NCBI GenBank assembly: GCA_009103225.1
Contig: RHPI01001559.1
Coordinates: 4,274 to 63,067 of the forward strand
Source of the DNA: Chlorokybus atmophyticus
Lineage: Eukaryota > Streptophyta > Chlorokybophyceae > Chlorokybales > Chlorokybaceae
Reading direction: 5' to 3'
DNA: 58,794 bases
The translations under genes and the position numbers were made by a program. Each line of letters opens with the position of its first letter. The stretch's first letter is position 1. Below are positions 35,036 through 47,200 of the stretch, piece by piece. The notes below the pieces were generated by a model, which saw only the letters and a list, made by a program, of their open reading frames with translations, did not search any database and was not told the DNA's origin.

Positions 35036-35970
35036 AACACAACACGTACCGAAGAGCAAAGCGTGAGTTCTTACATTTGGACACATATGACTTGACCACA
35101 CTCTATACTAACATTGCCCACGCTAATCTTGACAGCAACATTGGCATGGTGATGCATGAGGTCTATGCTTACATGCATAGGCACAGTAGGGCCACTACAC
35201 TGCATGTCACAGTGGTTGCAGGAGTTGTTACTCACAAGCGGGCTGTTGACATCACGGTAACAGCAGCAGAGGGTATTACCAAGGTGTTTAATGCACACCT
35301 TTTACACACACTGCTGCTGTTTGCTTGCTCCAACCTGTTTGTGCAGTCAACTAGTGATCACCTATACAGACAACGCATGGGGATTCCTATGGGAAACCCT
35401 GCAGGAGTCTATCTTGCGAATTACGATCTTGTGGCCTATGAGCTTTGATGGATGAGGCGCCTACTAGGCGTAGGTGTAGTACAGTCCTTGGTGGATACAC
35501 CGCTCTTCCTCAAGTTGGCCAAGGGCATCCTCAGGTTTGTGGATGGTTTGCTTGTGGTGGCAGTCTCTTACTTCGCACGGTTCATGTACATGTCGGATGC
35601 TGCACTGGGTGGGGAGATTTACCCTCAGCATATGCTAACGTCGTCACGCACATTGTCAGGCAATGATATCCCCTTTCTGGATATGTTGGTCTTTCAGATG
35701 ACATGTCATAGTATCTGCACGCGGGTATACAACGTGCTGAGGAAACCCGCCTTTGCAGTTGTGCTAGTGGTGAGAGCACTACACCCGCTTTTGGCTATTG
35801 CCACTTCCACCAAGCTTAACGTGGTTGTGGCACAGTATGTGACATTTGTACGATTAAGTACTTTCAGGCCACGCTTCGTGCAGGAAGCAGCTCATCACCA
35901 TGATGACCACATATTGCTACAACTAGAATCCATTAAAGCACCTCCTAAGGAGAGCTCGCCAAATTGGTAA

Positions 35971-37971
35971 GAGAACGAGGGTACATCTATGATGTAACAC
36001 CGTTGCACCTGCACATGCAAGTTGTACGAGCATGCAAGCACACCAATGCATGAAACTGATGATGTGACAGTGGGGTAAGTGCCGAGTGCCAACACTGGTA
36101 AGTGATAGTGAGTGTACGTGAGGGGAGCAGCTTGCCTGCCCTCATGCAAGTTATAGTCTTGGCTCTGTCACCTCACATTAAGCTTTATCGTGTGTTCTGT
36201 GACTCTACATGACTCATATTACTGTTGTAACATGAACTGCCTACATGAGTTCGCAGTTGCAAGTCTTAGGCCATCGTTGCTGCAAAATCGCTGTACCAAG
36301 CCCTCACAGCCGCCACCAAGACTGCACGGTTGGCGGGGGAGGGACAGGGAGGAGGAGCGCAATCTGCATAGCACTACATTGCATCGCATTGCTCAGTTCT
36401 TGCTGCCTTCCTACACCTCCAGCCCGCGGACTAACCAACCTTCTGCTCTCCCTCGCTAGTTCACAGGTCGAGCCACCACGCCCTCGCAGCTGCTTGCCCT
36501 TTGTATTGCACTGCACGCACATGAAGCACTAGCCGTAGCATAGGGCCCCGGGGGTTGGTAATAATTTGTTGGTCTGCTGCCTCTTCTGTTGCTAGCTGCT
36601 GATTGCGTGCTTGCTGTTGGTTGCTAGCTGTTGTTGTGCACTTTATTTGTGTGCGCATATTGTGCAAATTGACGTATACCTTAAGAAAGGTCGATGCGAT
36701 CTTTGCATTCCCTCATTTGCATCCGCATCGCAAAATAAAACAGAACTCAGGTGGATTAGGGGGTGGATTTCTTCAACCAGCAGCCCATCTGTTGGCTACT
36801 AGCAAGTTGTGTGCATCAATGATGCATAGATGACATCATCGTAGCATACTTATTTAATTTAGCTCATGCGAATGACATTTCCCCCAATTGTATTGTCAAG
36901 CCTTCAAGTATTTGCGTCACGTACCAATTCGAGCACAGTCAGCCTAATATTCGCATTGCCTATATTTATCAAACATAAACAAAGCATGATATATATATAT
37001 ACATAAGATATTTATACAGCATACAATATATATATTCAAATACAACAGATATTTATAAGATACTTACATCATCTGATAAGATTGTAGATATATACACTAT
37101 ACGTTGCATATCTATGGAAACTTGGCAATAAAGTTGACATATTATTTATGTATTTACACTAACAGCCACGTCGTAGTATTGTCGTATCAATACTTCACAT
37201 ATGCATAAACTTTACAATGTGTTTGTCTATGTATGTTGCATGTAATGCGTAATGTGCAACACTTAAGCAATATGCTTTCCTTAACACGTGGGGCATGATC
37301 ATATGCTTTTTAATTTGAAATACATCCGACTTAAATTCAACCGTAAAAGTTTCATTGAATAACAACAATTGATGTACACTGTGAGCAAGAGGGTCTCGTA
37401 TTGCTGGCGTTTAAGTTAAATGAATCTTAATGTTCTGATGAACTCGATCTTGGCCCCAGTTACATTGTATGCTTGCCTGCATTTATTTTTGTTGCACGTG
37501 CATGGTTACCATTCTTTAAGTCTTCTTGAATGCAACTGTGTGTTATGTTGTCAGCAAACCGATGCAATCTTAAAAAGCACGCAAAGATTATGAGCGCAGA
37601 GTAAGTGGGAGTCGTGAGGAAGAGGTTTTAGATAAGATATAACATTACAAAAAATATAGACTTACATGTAGCAACACGTGTAATTCTGCGAACACTTGCA
37701 TGCACATGCATGCTTGATGCAATGTTATATTTCCACATAAAGGCATTGTTGATGGATCAGCAAAAGGCCTATTATTTTCGCATAACATTATGTCAAATTA
37801 TTATGGTTACTGCAAGTTCAAGTCCAAGCATCTATCGGTGTCTCCTTACGCGTCGCCGCCCGGCGATCAGATGCTTCGCGTGTGACGGTTTGGGCGCGTG
37901 ATTTCTGATATATCGGGTACCCCTCGACGCGCTATGTATCCAATGGAGACCTCATACGCACAATAAGGCCC
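35971..37971. other. gene-free, strongly AT-rich from ~36830
   Basis: 36830-37800 is markedly AT-rich with ATATAT tracts and no plausible exon. The segment 37840-37971 is different: it is one diverged unit of the ~195-bp tandem repeat that hosts the transposon. Confidence 0.5.
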
Positions 37972-39099
37972 TAGGGTAAGTGTCGCATAGTTCGGACACC
38001 TAATCAAGGATAGGTTTTAAGCTATGATGCCTATATGCAATGTAGGGTTGTGATGGCTTGCTGTCAAGCTTGTCGTGTCTACTGTCTGACACATGTAACG
38101 GCATATTTTTAGCGTATCTACTACTCTTACAGCAGTCAGTGAAGTGGAAAGGTGTCTCTGAGTGGTCTCAAAAGGCTGATGGCCTAAGTTCGGACGGCTG
38201 AAAATGGCTGCTTTTCAGCCTGTTCTGGCGGTTTGCCGGCCTCTGACAGCCCTGAGTCTGTGTTGACGTGCTTTGCTGGCCATTTGTGGCCTGTGACGTG
38301 CCTCTCAACCTCGCCGCCATTGCCGCAGCGGTTGGTGGCGAGGTTGTTGTTGTTGTTGGCTGTCCGAATTTAGGCGTTGTGGTAGGCGCCCGCTACCTTG
38401 TTGCCTTCATAGCCGTCTTGTGGGGTCGAAGCGCTCGGCCCGCCAGTCTCGCCGCCACCATGGTGTGCCCTGCTGTCTCTGCTTGCGCCTGGGGTTGTCT
38501 GAAACCCTCAACCTGCCGTTGCCTGTGCCTTGCATGCACTCTGTGTGTGAAGCGTGTTTGTGTTGGTCATTGTGGTGATTGTCTCTTGTTGTGTGTGTCG
38601 TTGTGGTGGTTGTTTGTGTTGGTCTTCTTCTATGGTCTTCGGCTTCGGCTGTTGTCTTGTAGGGTGCATGCAAGGTCTTGCTGTTGTTGTGGTGGCCTTT
38701 TGTTGTTGTGTTGATGGTGGGTTTGTAAAGCTGCTGTTGACTGTGACTGTGCAGTGCAGTGCAGGTGTGCTAGCCACTGTGCTAGCCAGTCCTAACTGGA
38801 GTGCTGTGATGCCCTGGCCCAGGTGACCCCTGTACATAGTTTCTCTGGTAATGTACATCCCCACCCTCGTCATATTCTGGCCAATGCATGCATGCTGCAT
38901 TGCCAATTGTCTGTTTGCCAGACTGCACATTGGTCACATTCAGGGTGTGCATTGCATTCATGTGCCTTTGTGCATTGCTTTCACAACACAGCAGGTGCAT
39001 TCACATTATGGTTGTGCATTGCACTCATTGTGCATAGGCAAAGCACAAGTAGTGCATGGCAGCTATGTACATGGCAGTGTATGTCCGAATCCAATAGAA

Positions 39100-39693
39100 C
39101 TAGCGGAGACCTCGAGCTGCCTGCTTGAGGTGAAGCAAGGTTCGGGCTAGAGTTGTGTTAGCAATTGCAGCATCAACCACTGCATTGGCCTGCTGCATGT
39201 GTGTGGCTGTTGGGGACATGGACAGATATCGCGCGGGCTGCGGGCTGCATGTGGGGCTTGGCTGTGGTGTGAGGTTGCGCAGAGGGTCCCTTAGGTAGAT
39301 TGCATCTTGGGCCTGCGACGCCAAGTCGATGATGCAAGGCCTCGCGCCAGCAGGTGTGTTGATGTGGGTTGGACCTGCTCTTGCCACTGCTGCTTGCTGT
39401 GCTAACAGCTTGGCCTGCTTGGCAGCCTCCCTCTCTGCCTTGGCAGCATCCCTGTCTGCTTTGGCAGCTTCCTTCTCGATTCTCGCCTGCTGCTTCTGCC
39501 ATGCCAACACCTCTCGCTGGGCCGCCTTCTCCACACGGAGTGCTGCAGCCAACTCCTTCACCCTGGACGCATCCTGCTTCTTGTTGGCTGCCGCCAGCTT
39601 GCGTGCCTCAACAGCAGCCTTCTTCTCTGCAAGCTCAGCCTTCCTGGCTTGCAGGGCCTTGATGTATCCCTCTGATGTCAGGCACAGAGAGCC
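39100..39693 (-). CDS. Ala/Lys/Glu-rich coiled-coil extension of the transposase or second element ORF
   Basis: This is open in the same frame as the transposase last exon after three TAG codons (39727-39729 and two near 39700). It begins around LCLTSEGYIKALQARKAELA and has a long charged helix (AKADRDAAKAEREAAKQAK), then a Pro/Thr/Ala-rich tail ending at 39100. The LTSE..IKAL start resembles the C-terminal end of pogo-like transposases, so it was probably joined to the main frame by a small intron or has been cut off by stops. An intron from GTCATG to CTAG would fit the phase but has a poor donor. Confidence 0.5.
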   Translation of the reverse strand, partial: GSLCLTSEGYIKALQARKAELAEKKAAVEARKLAAANKKQDASRVKELAAALRVEKAAQREVLAWQKQQARIEKEAAKADRDAAKAEREAAKQAKLLAQQAAVARAGPTHINTPAGARPCIIDLASQAQDAIYLRDPLRNLTPQPSPTCSPQPARYLSMSPTATHMQQANAVVDAAIANTTLARTLLHLKQAARGLR

Positions 39694-39726
39694 CTAGATC
39701 TATGGAGCCTTGGTCTTCTTTTGTTG

Positions 39727-39788
39727 CTAAGCAGAAGGTCCTGCCTGATTCTGCATGACACCGAAGTTGATGTTGGTGGTGTTGGCAC

Positions 39789-39822
<34 letters not shown>

Positions 39823-42002
39823 GTCCGTGTTGATGTTGAAGTTGTTGTTGTTGGTGGTGATGTTGACATTGTTGTGGTTGACAATGTTTGGCATCGCAGG
39901 CTCTGGAGGCTCGTTCTCCTTGTCGGTGGTGCCATCCTCATCTTCTGTGGCATCGGAGTCAGCCTCCTCGTCAAAAGGCACAGGCACTCCTTGGCCATCT
40001 AACACTGGGCCACCAAACTCATGCTGCACTTGTGCGTGCGCCAAGTCAGGTGTGATGTCCTCCGCTGCTGGTTTCTCAAGCTGTGGCAACTTGTCATCGA
40101 AGGCATGCGTGTTGACCGGCCATAGGCCTGCATAACACACAATGGGTGAGATGGGCCATGTATGCCACATATGCCTGCGTAACACACACAATGCATACGC
40201 GATTGCATGCTGCCCTACCTGTCTTCTTAAAGCCACTGATGATGTTGGCAGGTGTCATGGCGAGGTAAAAAGGCTTTGCCGTTAGCTTAACGAACTTCAG
40301 CTTGGTGATTGGGCAGGTGGGATCCTCGACTCGCCACTTGAGGAACTCTAATCGGTAGTGCTGCTTGAGCGATCTCAAACAGCTCACATCCAGTACCTAA
40401 CAGGTAACGGAAACAGCACCATGAGCATACAACCACTCGTCCACCTTGCATGCCAACTCTCATGCATTGCACCACCCACTTACCTGCATCAGGTGTGTCA
40501 TATGCGCTGGGAAAGTGAGCATGGTGACCCCGTTGTCCCGCGCCATCTCCAGCAACTCAGGATTCATGCGTGATGAATGCCCGTCCAGCAGCAGAAAAAC
40601 AGGCCTGTTGATGCTGGCGCCACCAGGTATATGTTCCAAGAACCTTTTGAACCAGTCAACAAACAGCTCGATTGTCATGTATGCATTCTCTTGCATACGC
40701 ATGAAGGCACCTAATGGGGCAGCCTGAACATAGTTCTCAGTGAAGCGTGCCCCCTTGAGGATGTACATGGGAGGCATCCAGTTGCCAGCAGCGCTCACGG
40801 ACGCCATCACACTCATGTGTTCGCGACTGCCAACCTGGTTGTAATAGGGGTTTTTGTACCCCTTCTTACATATCACCTTGACAGTTCCTACCACACATGT
40901 TATTGTCATCACCACCATACTAACACTAACAGCAACCAGTGTGTGTGTGCAGGCCATACCAAGATTATCTGGCTCAAAGCCAGTCTCGTCCGCATTAAAG
41001 ATGCGTGAGGGATCATCACTGCCCAACTCCTCCAGAGTCCTGACGTATAAGTCGAAGAAACCCTCCACATTCTCCCTTGTGCAAGCTTGCCACCTCCTCC
41101 TATTAAGACCCTCAGCAACCCTGGATGCCAACTGGTGTCTAGTCATGAGCAAGCGCAGCCACTTGTAGCCAGGGCAGCCAGCGACACCAAACCTCTTCAG
41201 CCGCTCCTTGGGATCACCCTTCAGCATATTTACAACCTGTGGCCACCACATCCAGGTGAGACACACACCCACTGCACATACTAGCACACCAGCATTTACA
41301 CACACACTCGCACTTACACACACGCACACGCAGACACACACACACACACACAAACACTTGCACACACACACACACACACAAACACTTGCACACACACACG
41401 CACACACACACTGCACCTTCTGGAACAGGGCTGGGCGGGTAACACCAAATTGGTGGTCAGCACACCAGTTGATCCACCTCACGAGCTCCGTCTCTTCTGC
41501 ATCAGTCATCACTGGTGGACGCCCACTAGAAGTGCGAAGCTGCAGCTTCTCAGGAAAGTGCACGTAGTCATAAAGGGTGGACTTCGCTACACCATGGGTG
41601 GCAGCAGATATCTTAAGCCCCATCCCAGCCTTGACATCATCAACAGCAACTGCCATCTTCAAAAGATGGCTCTGGCCCCTCGCCCCCCAGTTAATGTAAC
41701 GCATACCCTTGCGCCTGGTTGTGCCCAAGCAGCTGCGCAGAGCTGCTTTGCTGCGCCCCCTGAAGCATTTACCAGGGCCAGGGGCTGAGCGTGTACTGCA
41801 TGGTCTCTTGCTGCCAACTGCTGGAGTAGTCTCCTGCAGCAAGCACACAGTTAGACGCAGTGCAGCAGCAGTCACAACACACACACTTGTATAGCAACAA
41901 CCCTCCACGTTAGGCTGAGCACCACTGCCTCACCTCATCTCCTTGTGTGCTCTGTGTGTTTTGACTTGCATGCGTTCCAGGTGTGCCTTTTGTGTGCACC
42001 AT
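39727..42002 (-). CDS. DDE transposase of the pogo/Tc5 (DDE_1) family
   Basis: Six exons: 42002-41934, 41833-41417, 41236-40960, 40887-40484, 40396-40219, 40127-39727. They give 581 aa with all phases closing. A helix-turn-helix (psq/CENP-B-like) is seen at [17 protein letters not shown] and [15 protein letters not shown]. The catalytic core has all three acidic positions: [22 protein letters not shown] and, across an intron, [14 protein letters not shown]. The conserved SGFKKTG/LWPVN junction is present. The C-terminus is Asp/Glu-rich and then Asn-rich with a poly-Ala run. Intron 2 contains a CA microsatellite. No disabling change is visible, so the element may be autonomous. The stop is a TAG; a same-frame continuation downstream is listed separately. 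Confidence 0.85.
41270..41412. repeat. (CA)n microsatellite in transposase intron 2
   Basis: CA runs are interrupted by repeated AAACACTTG blocks. The intron remains open in the minus-strand frame, giving a Cys-Val artefact peptide. Confidence 0.9.
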
Positions 42003-42554
42003 GTCTGCCTCCCTCCCTGCCCAGCACACAGCCACCCCCCACCTTGCAACCCAAACACATCGCCCAACGCTTGCACAACCACCGCCAGCACACACCACCC
42101 TCACCAACACACTGATGCCCACAATTGCAAACAGCCAACTTGAATGTGTGCAAAACTGCCACTTTTCACACCTGCACATCTCCCGCCACAACTTTCAAAT
42201 GGCTACGTTGTTAGACAAACCCTTCTAGGGGCGTTAACTTGGTAACAAAGGCTTTATTAGAGCTATCGAGCGCCACCATTGGCCCACCACAACGCTATCC
42301 TTAAGACTTCAACCCCCCCTTCAACTGACCAGTGTTGCAATCCTTAAATCAATATAGTCAACTGACTGTATTCGCGCCAATACTGATGCAATGAGGCTGA
42401 AACTTGCTAGAGGCACGGAATTGGCTGTTACCTACACGCAAAACTAACAACCACCTCATTTGACAGCCAATTACGTCTTACACACCGTGATGAGTGCCTC
42501 CAGCTACACTTTGTCCGAACTTAGGATACTGTCCGAACTTAGTACCACTTACCC

Positions 42555-42910
42555 TACACCAATCGGTGTCCAAAAGTATTACGGCACCTTCAGCGGCCGC
42601 GTTACGCACATCGCGGCCGTTAATACAAGCAATCTGTTCATTTTAGCAACGTGACACGCGCGTGAGAAGTGACTTTTGATTTGTCGTGTACCTCGCGCTA
42701 CACTAACGCCTCCCATCAGAACCACCTCGTACGCAACAGTAAGACCCTGTACTAATCGGTGTACACTTGATAAACGGCAATTTCGGCGGCCGCGTGACTC
42801 GCGTTTAGCCGTTGATACAGTTAAACTGTTGATACAATTGACATGACGCGCGTGACAAGTCACGCTACCGCATGACTTCTGATTTGTTGGTAGCCTTATT
42901 TGGCGCCATG
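42555..42910 (+). repeat. ~195-bp tandem repeat units hosting the transposon
   Basis: Units start around 42555 and 42750, with shared CTAATCGGTGT/CCAATCGGTGT, GCGGCCGCGT, GACGCGCGTG and CTTCTGATTTGT motifs. A further half-unit lies left of the transposon at 37840-37971 (TTTCTGATATATCG, GTATCCAATGGAGACCTC). Divergence is moderate. Confidence 0.65.
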
Positions 42911-44247
42911 TTAACCCCATAAATTTATGTACATAGAGTTATTGATATAAGTATATGTGTGTATAAATAAGCATATGCATGATTTTAAATTTGCATACAT
43001 ATGCGTATATAAATATACATACACATATGGTACATTAATACATGTGTATGTATATGCATATGTACATGTACACATACATATAAATTTTAAAAAATACAAT
43101 ACATACACATGCATATAAGGACATCTCAATTGCCATGCGCATACCGTGCTCGTTTTGTGCAACTATTGCGTGTACTCGCCTATGTTTGAGAGATTTCCAA
43201 TTATGCAGGTGTACTTCTAACGGCTCAGATGCATTCACTGTGGATCCAATGGTAGCAAACTATCACTCGCGCGTCGTTTCAAGCCAACTGACAAGGGTTA
43301 AACGGCAGTCAAAGCGTTGCAGGCTTCCAACGGTGACGCGATGCCGTTCACGTTAGTAGCAGGGGCCAAGGCTTCCAACGGAACGAGCGTAGTCACCATC
43401 ATCTTCTGGTTCGCCAACTGCGCCCAGCGTCATGCACCGCCCCCGAAAAGGGAATCATAAGTTGCACCGTCAACCTAGCCACCGTGGCTACCGTGCAAAA
43501 TGACGGGAACGAACACAGTGCAACGCGACAGGCAGCATACCCGTCCACCATGTACGGGAAATGCCAAGCCGGGCAAACGATCAAAACAGGCCCTACAAAG
43601 CCCCTACAAAGCCCCTCCACTGTTCTTTCTCAGAGAGGCTACGTACGTGCTTTCCCGCCGAAGGCACGCCGAGGACTGGGTTGAGGATCGCGGTGTGCAG
43701 TTTTGCACACCGCGATCTTGGCACACGCACAGAGCCTCTGTGACAGAGGCCGAGCCGCGTGCGTAACGCCTATGTGGCTGGCTATCAGCCCCTTGCGTCA
43801 CGTCAGACGACGGATCGGTCACGCTTCGTGCGATGCAACTTTCCCACATGTTACGGCGTGTAGCGTGACGCTGGTGGCCAAGCGTTACAGTTTGAAGCTG
43901 CTGTGTGCTCTGTGAGAGCGCTACTCACGCGTCGGCATCGTTCAGACTTGTTGTTGTTGTTGTCGTCGTCGGGGGTGGTGGCAACATTGGTGGCGGTGTG
44001 GGTGTAGTAGAGCTGAAGCAGCCGTGCACTTGTCGATTTGGTTATTGGTCAGAGGTGTAGCTGCGGTGTGCATGTTTGGTGGGTTGGCGCAGGCTTGAGG
44101 TTGTGTGACGAGGAAGCAGCCCAGTTTGGGGCGGCGTCGGCATGGCCATACTGTTGCCCTCCCGGTGACGCTGGTGGTTGCTGGAGCAATTTGCTACCAG
44201 TACTGAGGCAGCGGCTGGGTGCAAGCAGCTGCGGTTGACGCCGGATC
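42911..44247. other. intergenic region with AT-rich island and two hairpins
   Basis: 42911-43110 is AT-rich with ATACATAT tracts. 43140-43900 is mixed and has no supported gene. 43940-44240 is GT-rich and is taken as promoter and 5' UTR of the MLO gene. Confidence 0.45.
43686..43717. repeat. perfect hairpin, 14-bp arms
   Basis: GATCGCGGTGTGCA, a GTTT loop, then the exact complement. A smaller hairpin (GCCTCTG/CAGAGGC) follows at about 43734-43750. Confidence 0.85.
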
Positions 44248-47200
44248 ATGGCGGGCTCCTGCGGAGCGGAGAAGAGTTATCTGGAGGTGTGTGCTTCCTT
44301 GCACATGCCAGTCAGCTGGCGTGGGAGCTAGCTGTCTGAATGCTGCTCAAAGCGTAGCCTTTATACCTGTCAAACATGCAAAAAATACCAGTTAGTCAGT
44401 GCAAGCATGGGTTGGCATGTGTGTATGCAGAGCAATTACGCCGTGCAGTTGACTGCGATAGCGGAAGTGTCAGCGTTGGGATAGGCTTTACCTGTGGGTC
44501 AACCAACTGACCTATGAGTTCATCATCAAGTCGGTCGTAGACTACAGGCATCCAATCGGTCGGCTGTAGTTGTGTGCGCCGCATCCGCATTGCACTGCCA
44601 GATCTTAGTCAGATCATGCATGCATAGCACTCTTGCACAATGTTGTAGCTGATGATTTGTCACAACTGCAGACTCCAACGTACTACACAGCAGCCCTGTT
44701 TGCCTTCTTCTTGGGAGTATCGTTGATTCTAGAAAGGGCGTTGGAGCATGCCGACAAGGTGAGCACTTGATTTGCTTGTTCTTCACAACAGAAACCCTGG
44801 CGGTGTCAGCTGTCAGCAGTTGCCAGGAACTGTGCATGCTGACATGCTTACAACTTGGCAATGCAGTACTTGAAACGGAATAAGCTGAAAGGGTTGCGGA
44901 GTGCATTGCGCAAGATGCGGAATGGTATGCGCATCGTTGCTTTTACGCAACGACATTGGCATGTATGCTTGTTTAGCTATCTCAAGGAGAGTATTGTCCA
45001 TGACAGAGTTGATGTTGGTTGGGTTCATATCGCTGCTGCTGGCTGCATCCCAACAACAACTTGAAAAGATTTGCGTCAGTGAGAGTAGCCTGGACAATTG
45101 GACGCCGTGTTCCTCAACATACAAGGTCGCACCTGATGTGGAAGCATCTGGAGCCCCGGTTGGCTCAGGCGAACGCCGCCTTCTGGCGACAGTACCAGAC
45201 GAGGTTTCATCCCTTAAATGCAGTGCGGTACGTGCAAACATTGCTTGTATAGTGCGTAGTATCATGATCAAGCATAGGTTTATACATCCTTTCTACTCGT
45301 CATTAGTGTGCTGGTCACTTGGGACCCCCACAGTGGTGGTGGGTGTAGTGGTAATAGCCTTGTAAGGCCTGCGCAGACTCCCTGCTTCCATTCTTATTGT
45401 TTGATGGCTTGATGTTGGAGACTATCATTACTGTTGCGGTGATGCTGATGGGGTTGCTTGTGCTCAGGGAAAAGGACAGATGTGGTCGACAACACTTCAG
45501 CACCAGGCGCACATCTTCATTTTCCTCATCGCAGTTGTGCATATTCTGTATTCCTGCATCACCATGATCATCTCTGTGTATAAGGTGTGTAACAACAGGC
45601 ACACCAGTTGACACGTAGACGATGCGCATAGCCTACTATTCCTCTAATCACCTGTTGTATTGCCATTACTGCCTGCAGGTGCGGCAGTGGATGAAATGGG
45701 AACACATTGCCACTGAGAGTGAGAAGAATGAGGATGATGAGCATGAGGGCTCGGATGATGAGGCACGGCGAGCGCATGTTGCCCAAAAGTGGGGTGGCGA
45801 GCACTTTTCCGTGTTCCGGCCCATCACACCTCTCATCTTGCAGTTTGTCAAGTCCTTCACCATGCACGACTACCTGCACCTGCGAAGGGAGTTCTGCAGG
45901 GTGAGCTTTTGTTGTCACAACATCAAGTCTTATGCAGTGCATGCATTCGCAGATCCAGTGTTGTTGCTTTTGTAGGTGTGGTGAAGCGAAAGTAGAGCTT
46001 GCAACTGCTGTTGATGCAAAGTTGCAATGCAGATGCACGTGCCGGGTAGCAAGTTTAAGTTCCACCGATATTTGATGCGCTCAGTGGAAAATGACTTTGC
46101 TCGGATTGTTGGTGTGAGCGTATCACTTTGGATGGTTACTATCATATATGTTCTCCTGGACGCTGTGTGGCAAGTCTCCAAGTTCATCCAGGCTTTTGTC
46201 CCGCTTGCGGTAAGCCTACACTTGTCGTTGGGTCCATGAGAAGTCATCACTCCTAATCAATATGCTTACTTCTTGATGTTTACAAAGCTAACTTGTGACT
46301 GCTGTTGTCCAGCTTACAATAGTGGTTGGGTGGAAGCTATCTCACATTGTACAACAGCTGGCTGTTGACGCTCCGCACGACAGTTCCAACGAAGAGTTAA
46401 TGAAAAGGCGCGATCAGCTGTTTTGGTTTCAAAAACCCAAACTGCTTCTGCACATCATGGAGTTCATCATCTTCCAGGTACATACTCACCGGCTGTTACT
46501 TGAAACGCTGCAAGCACGCAGGCTTGTGCATGGGGTTCCAGAGAAACACCTTTTAGCCCATTTTAGCATGTGCTCATACAAACACTCATTCAGCCGGCAC
46601 ATTGGACAGTTGTATTTGGTGTGGGCAAGATGTTGTTCCGCTTCTCATGAATGTTTGCTGCGTGGTGCAGAATGCCTATCAGGTGGCGAACATACTCTTT
46701 GACTTGTGGCAGCTGGGAGCTTCAAGCTGTCTCTTCCACCCAATGACACAGACCATTGTTCAGTCCATTGTGAGCGTCGTGCTCCTCATTTATGTCGCGC
46801 TGCGGCTGCTGCCCGTGTACACCATGGTGGTGTCCATGGGCTCCAATTACAACAAGGCCATTTTCTCTGACCACGTGCATGAGAAATTAATGAACTGGGC
46901 CCACAAGAACAAGAAAGCCCCTGCCAAGAATAAGTTGTCCGAGTGGAAAGAAAAGCTGCCGAATATTCCGATCCCAAACCCACTCAATCTCATCCAGGCC
47001 AAGAGTCCCATGTCCCACAATGGAGATGCGGAAAGTGTGGCATCATCGCCTGGCGTGCGCCATTCACGCTCCACTACCGACTTGACAAAAATGCCGCACA
47101 GCGCCAGTGACAGCAACCTTGTCAGTCACGAAGACATGTTGGACGGGCCCCTGCGTGGCATCCACCATGGCAATGGCCACGTGCACAGACATCCACATGT

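Larger units (their letters stand above)
33661..35970 (+). pseudogene. reverse-transcriptase pseudogene, split by SINE insertion and frameshifted
   Basis: Three pieces remain. 33661-33900 holds an N-terminal RT block (LYLTAKLHSNSHKLRFIAAA). 35055-35447 holds DTYDLTTLYTNI and YRQRMGIPMGNPAGVYLANY. 35452-35970, in another frame, holds LRFVDGLLVVA and a thumb-like region (SGNDIPFLDMLVFQ, KLNVVVAQYVTFVRLST). GIPMG-type RTs occur in Penelope-like and related retroelements; the exact class is not settled here. The active-site box is FVDG rather than FVDD, a frameshift separates the second and third pieces, and about 1 kb of SINE sequence separates the first and second. It is clearly dead. Confidence 0.75.
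37974..42554 (-). mobile_element. complete pogo/Tc5-like DNA transposon, 4581 bp
   Basis: The ends are imperfect 25-bp terminal inverted repeats (20/25 matches) starting GGGTAAGTG and ending AGTTCGGACA, each flanked by TA (37972-37973; 42555-42556), the duplication typical of the Tc1/mariner/pogo superfamily. Subterminal copies of CTAAGTTCGGAC lie inside both ends (near 38187 and 42515). The body carries one transposase gene on the minus strand. Both flanks match the ~195-bp tandem repeat, and an uninterrupted unit shows the same position as a plain TA at 42750-42751, which supports the boundaries. Confidence 0.85.

Noticed and set aside
41214-41411. Cys-Val-rich open frame inside the transposase
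   Set aside because: It is the CA microsatellite in intron 2; splice sites on both sides remove it and keep phase.
39100-42002. Reassignment of TAG as a sense codon
   Set aside because: The MLO, C2-LysM and V-ATPase genes all end at TAG at the expected C-terminus, so TAG is a stop in this genome.
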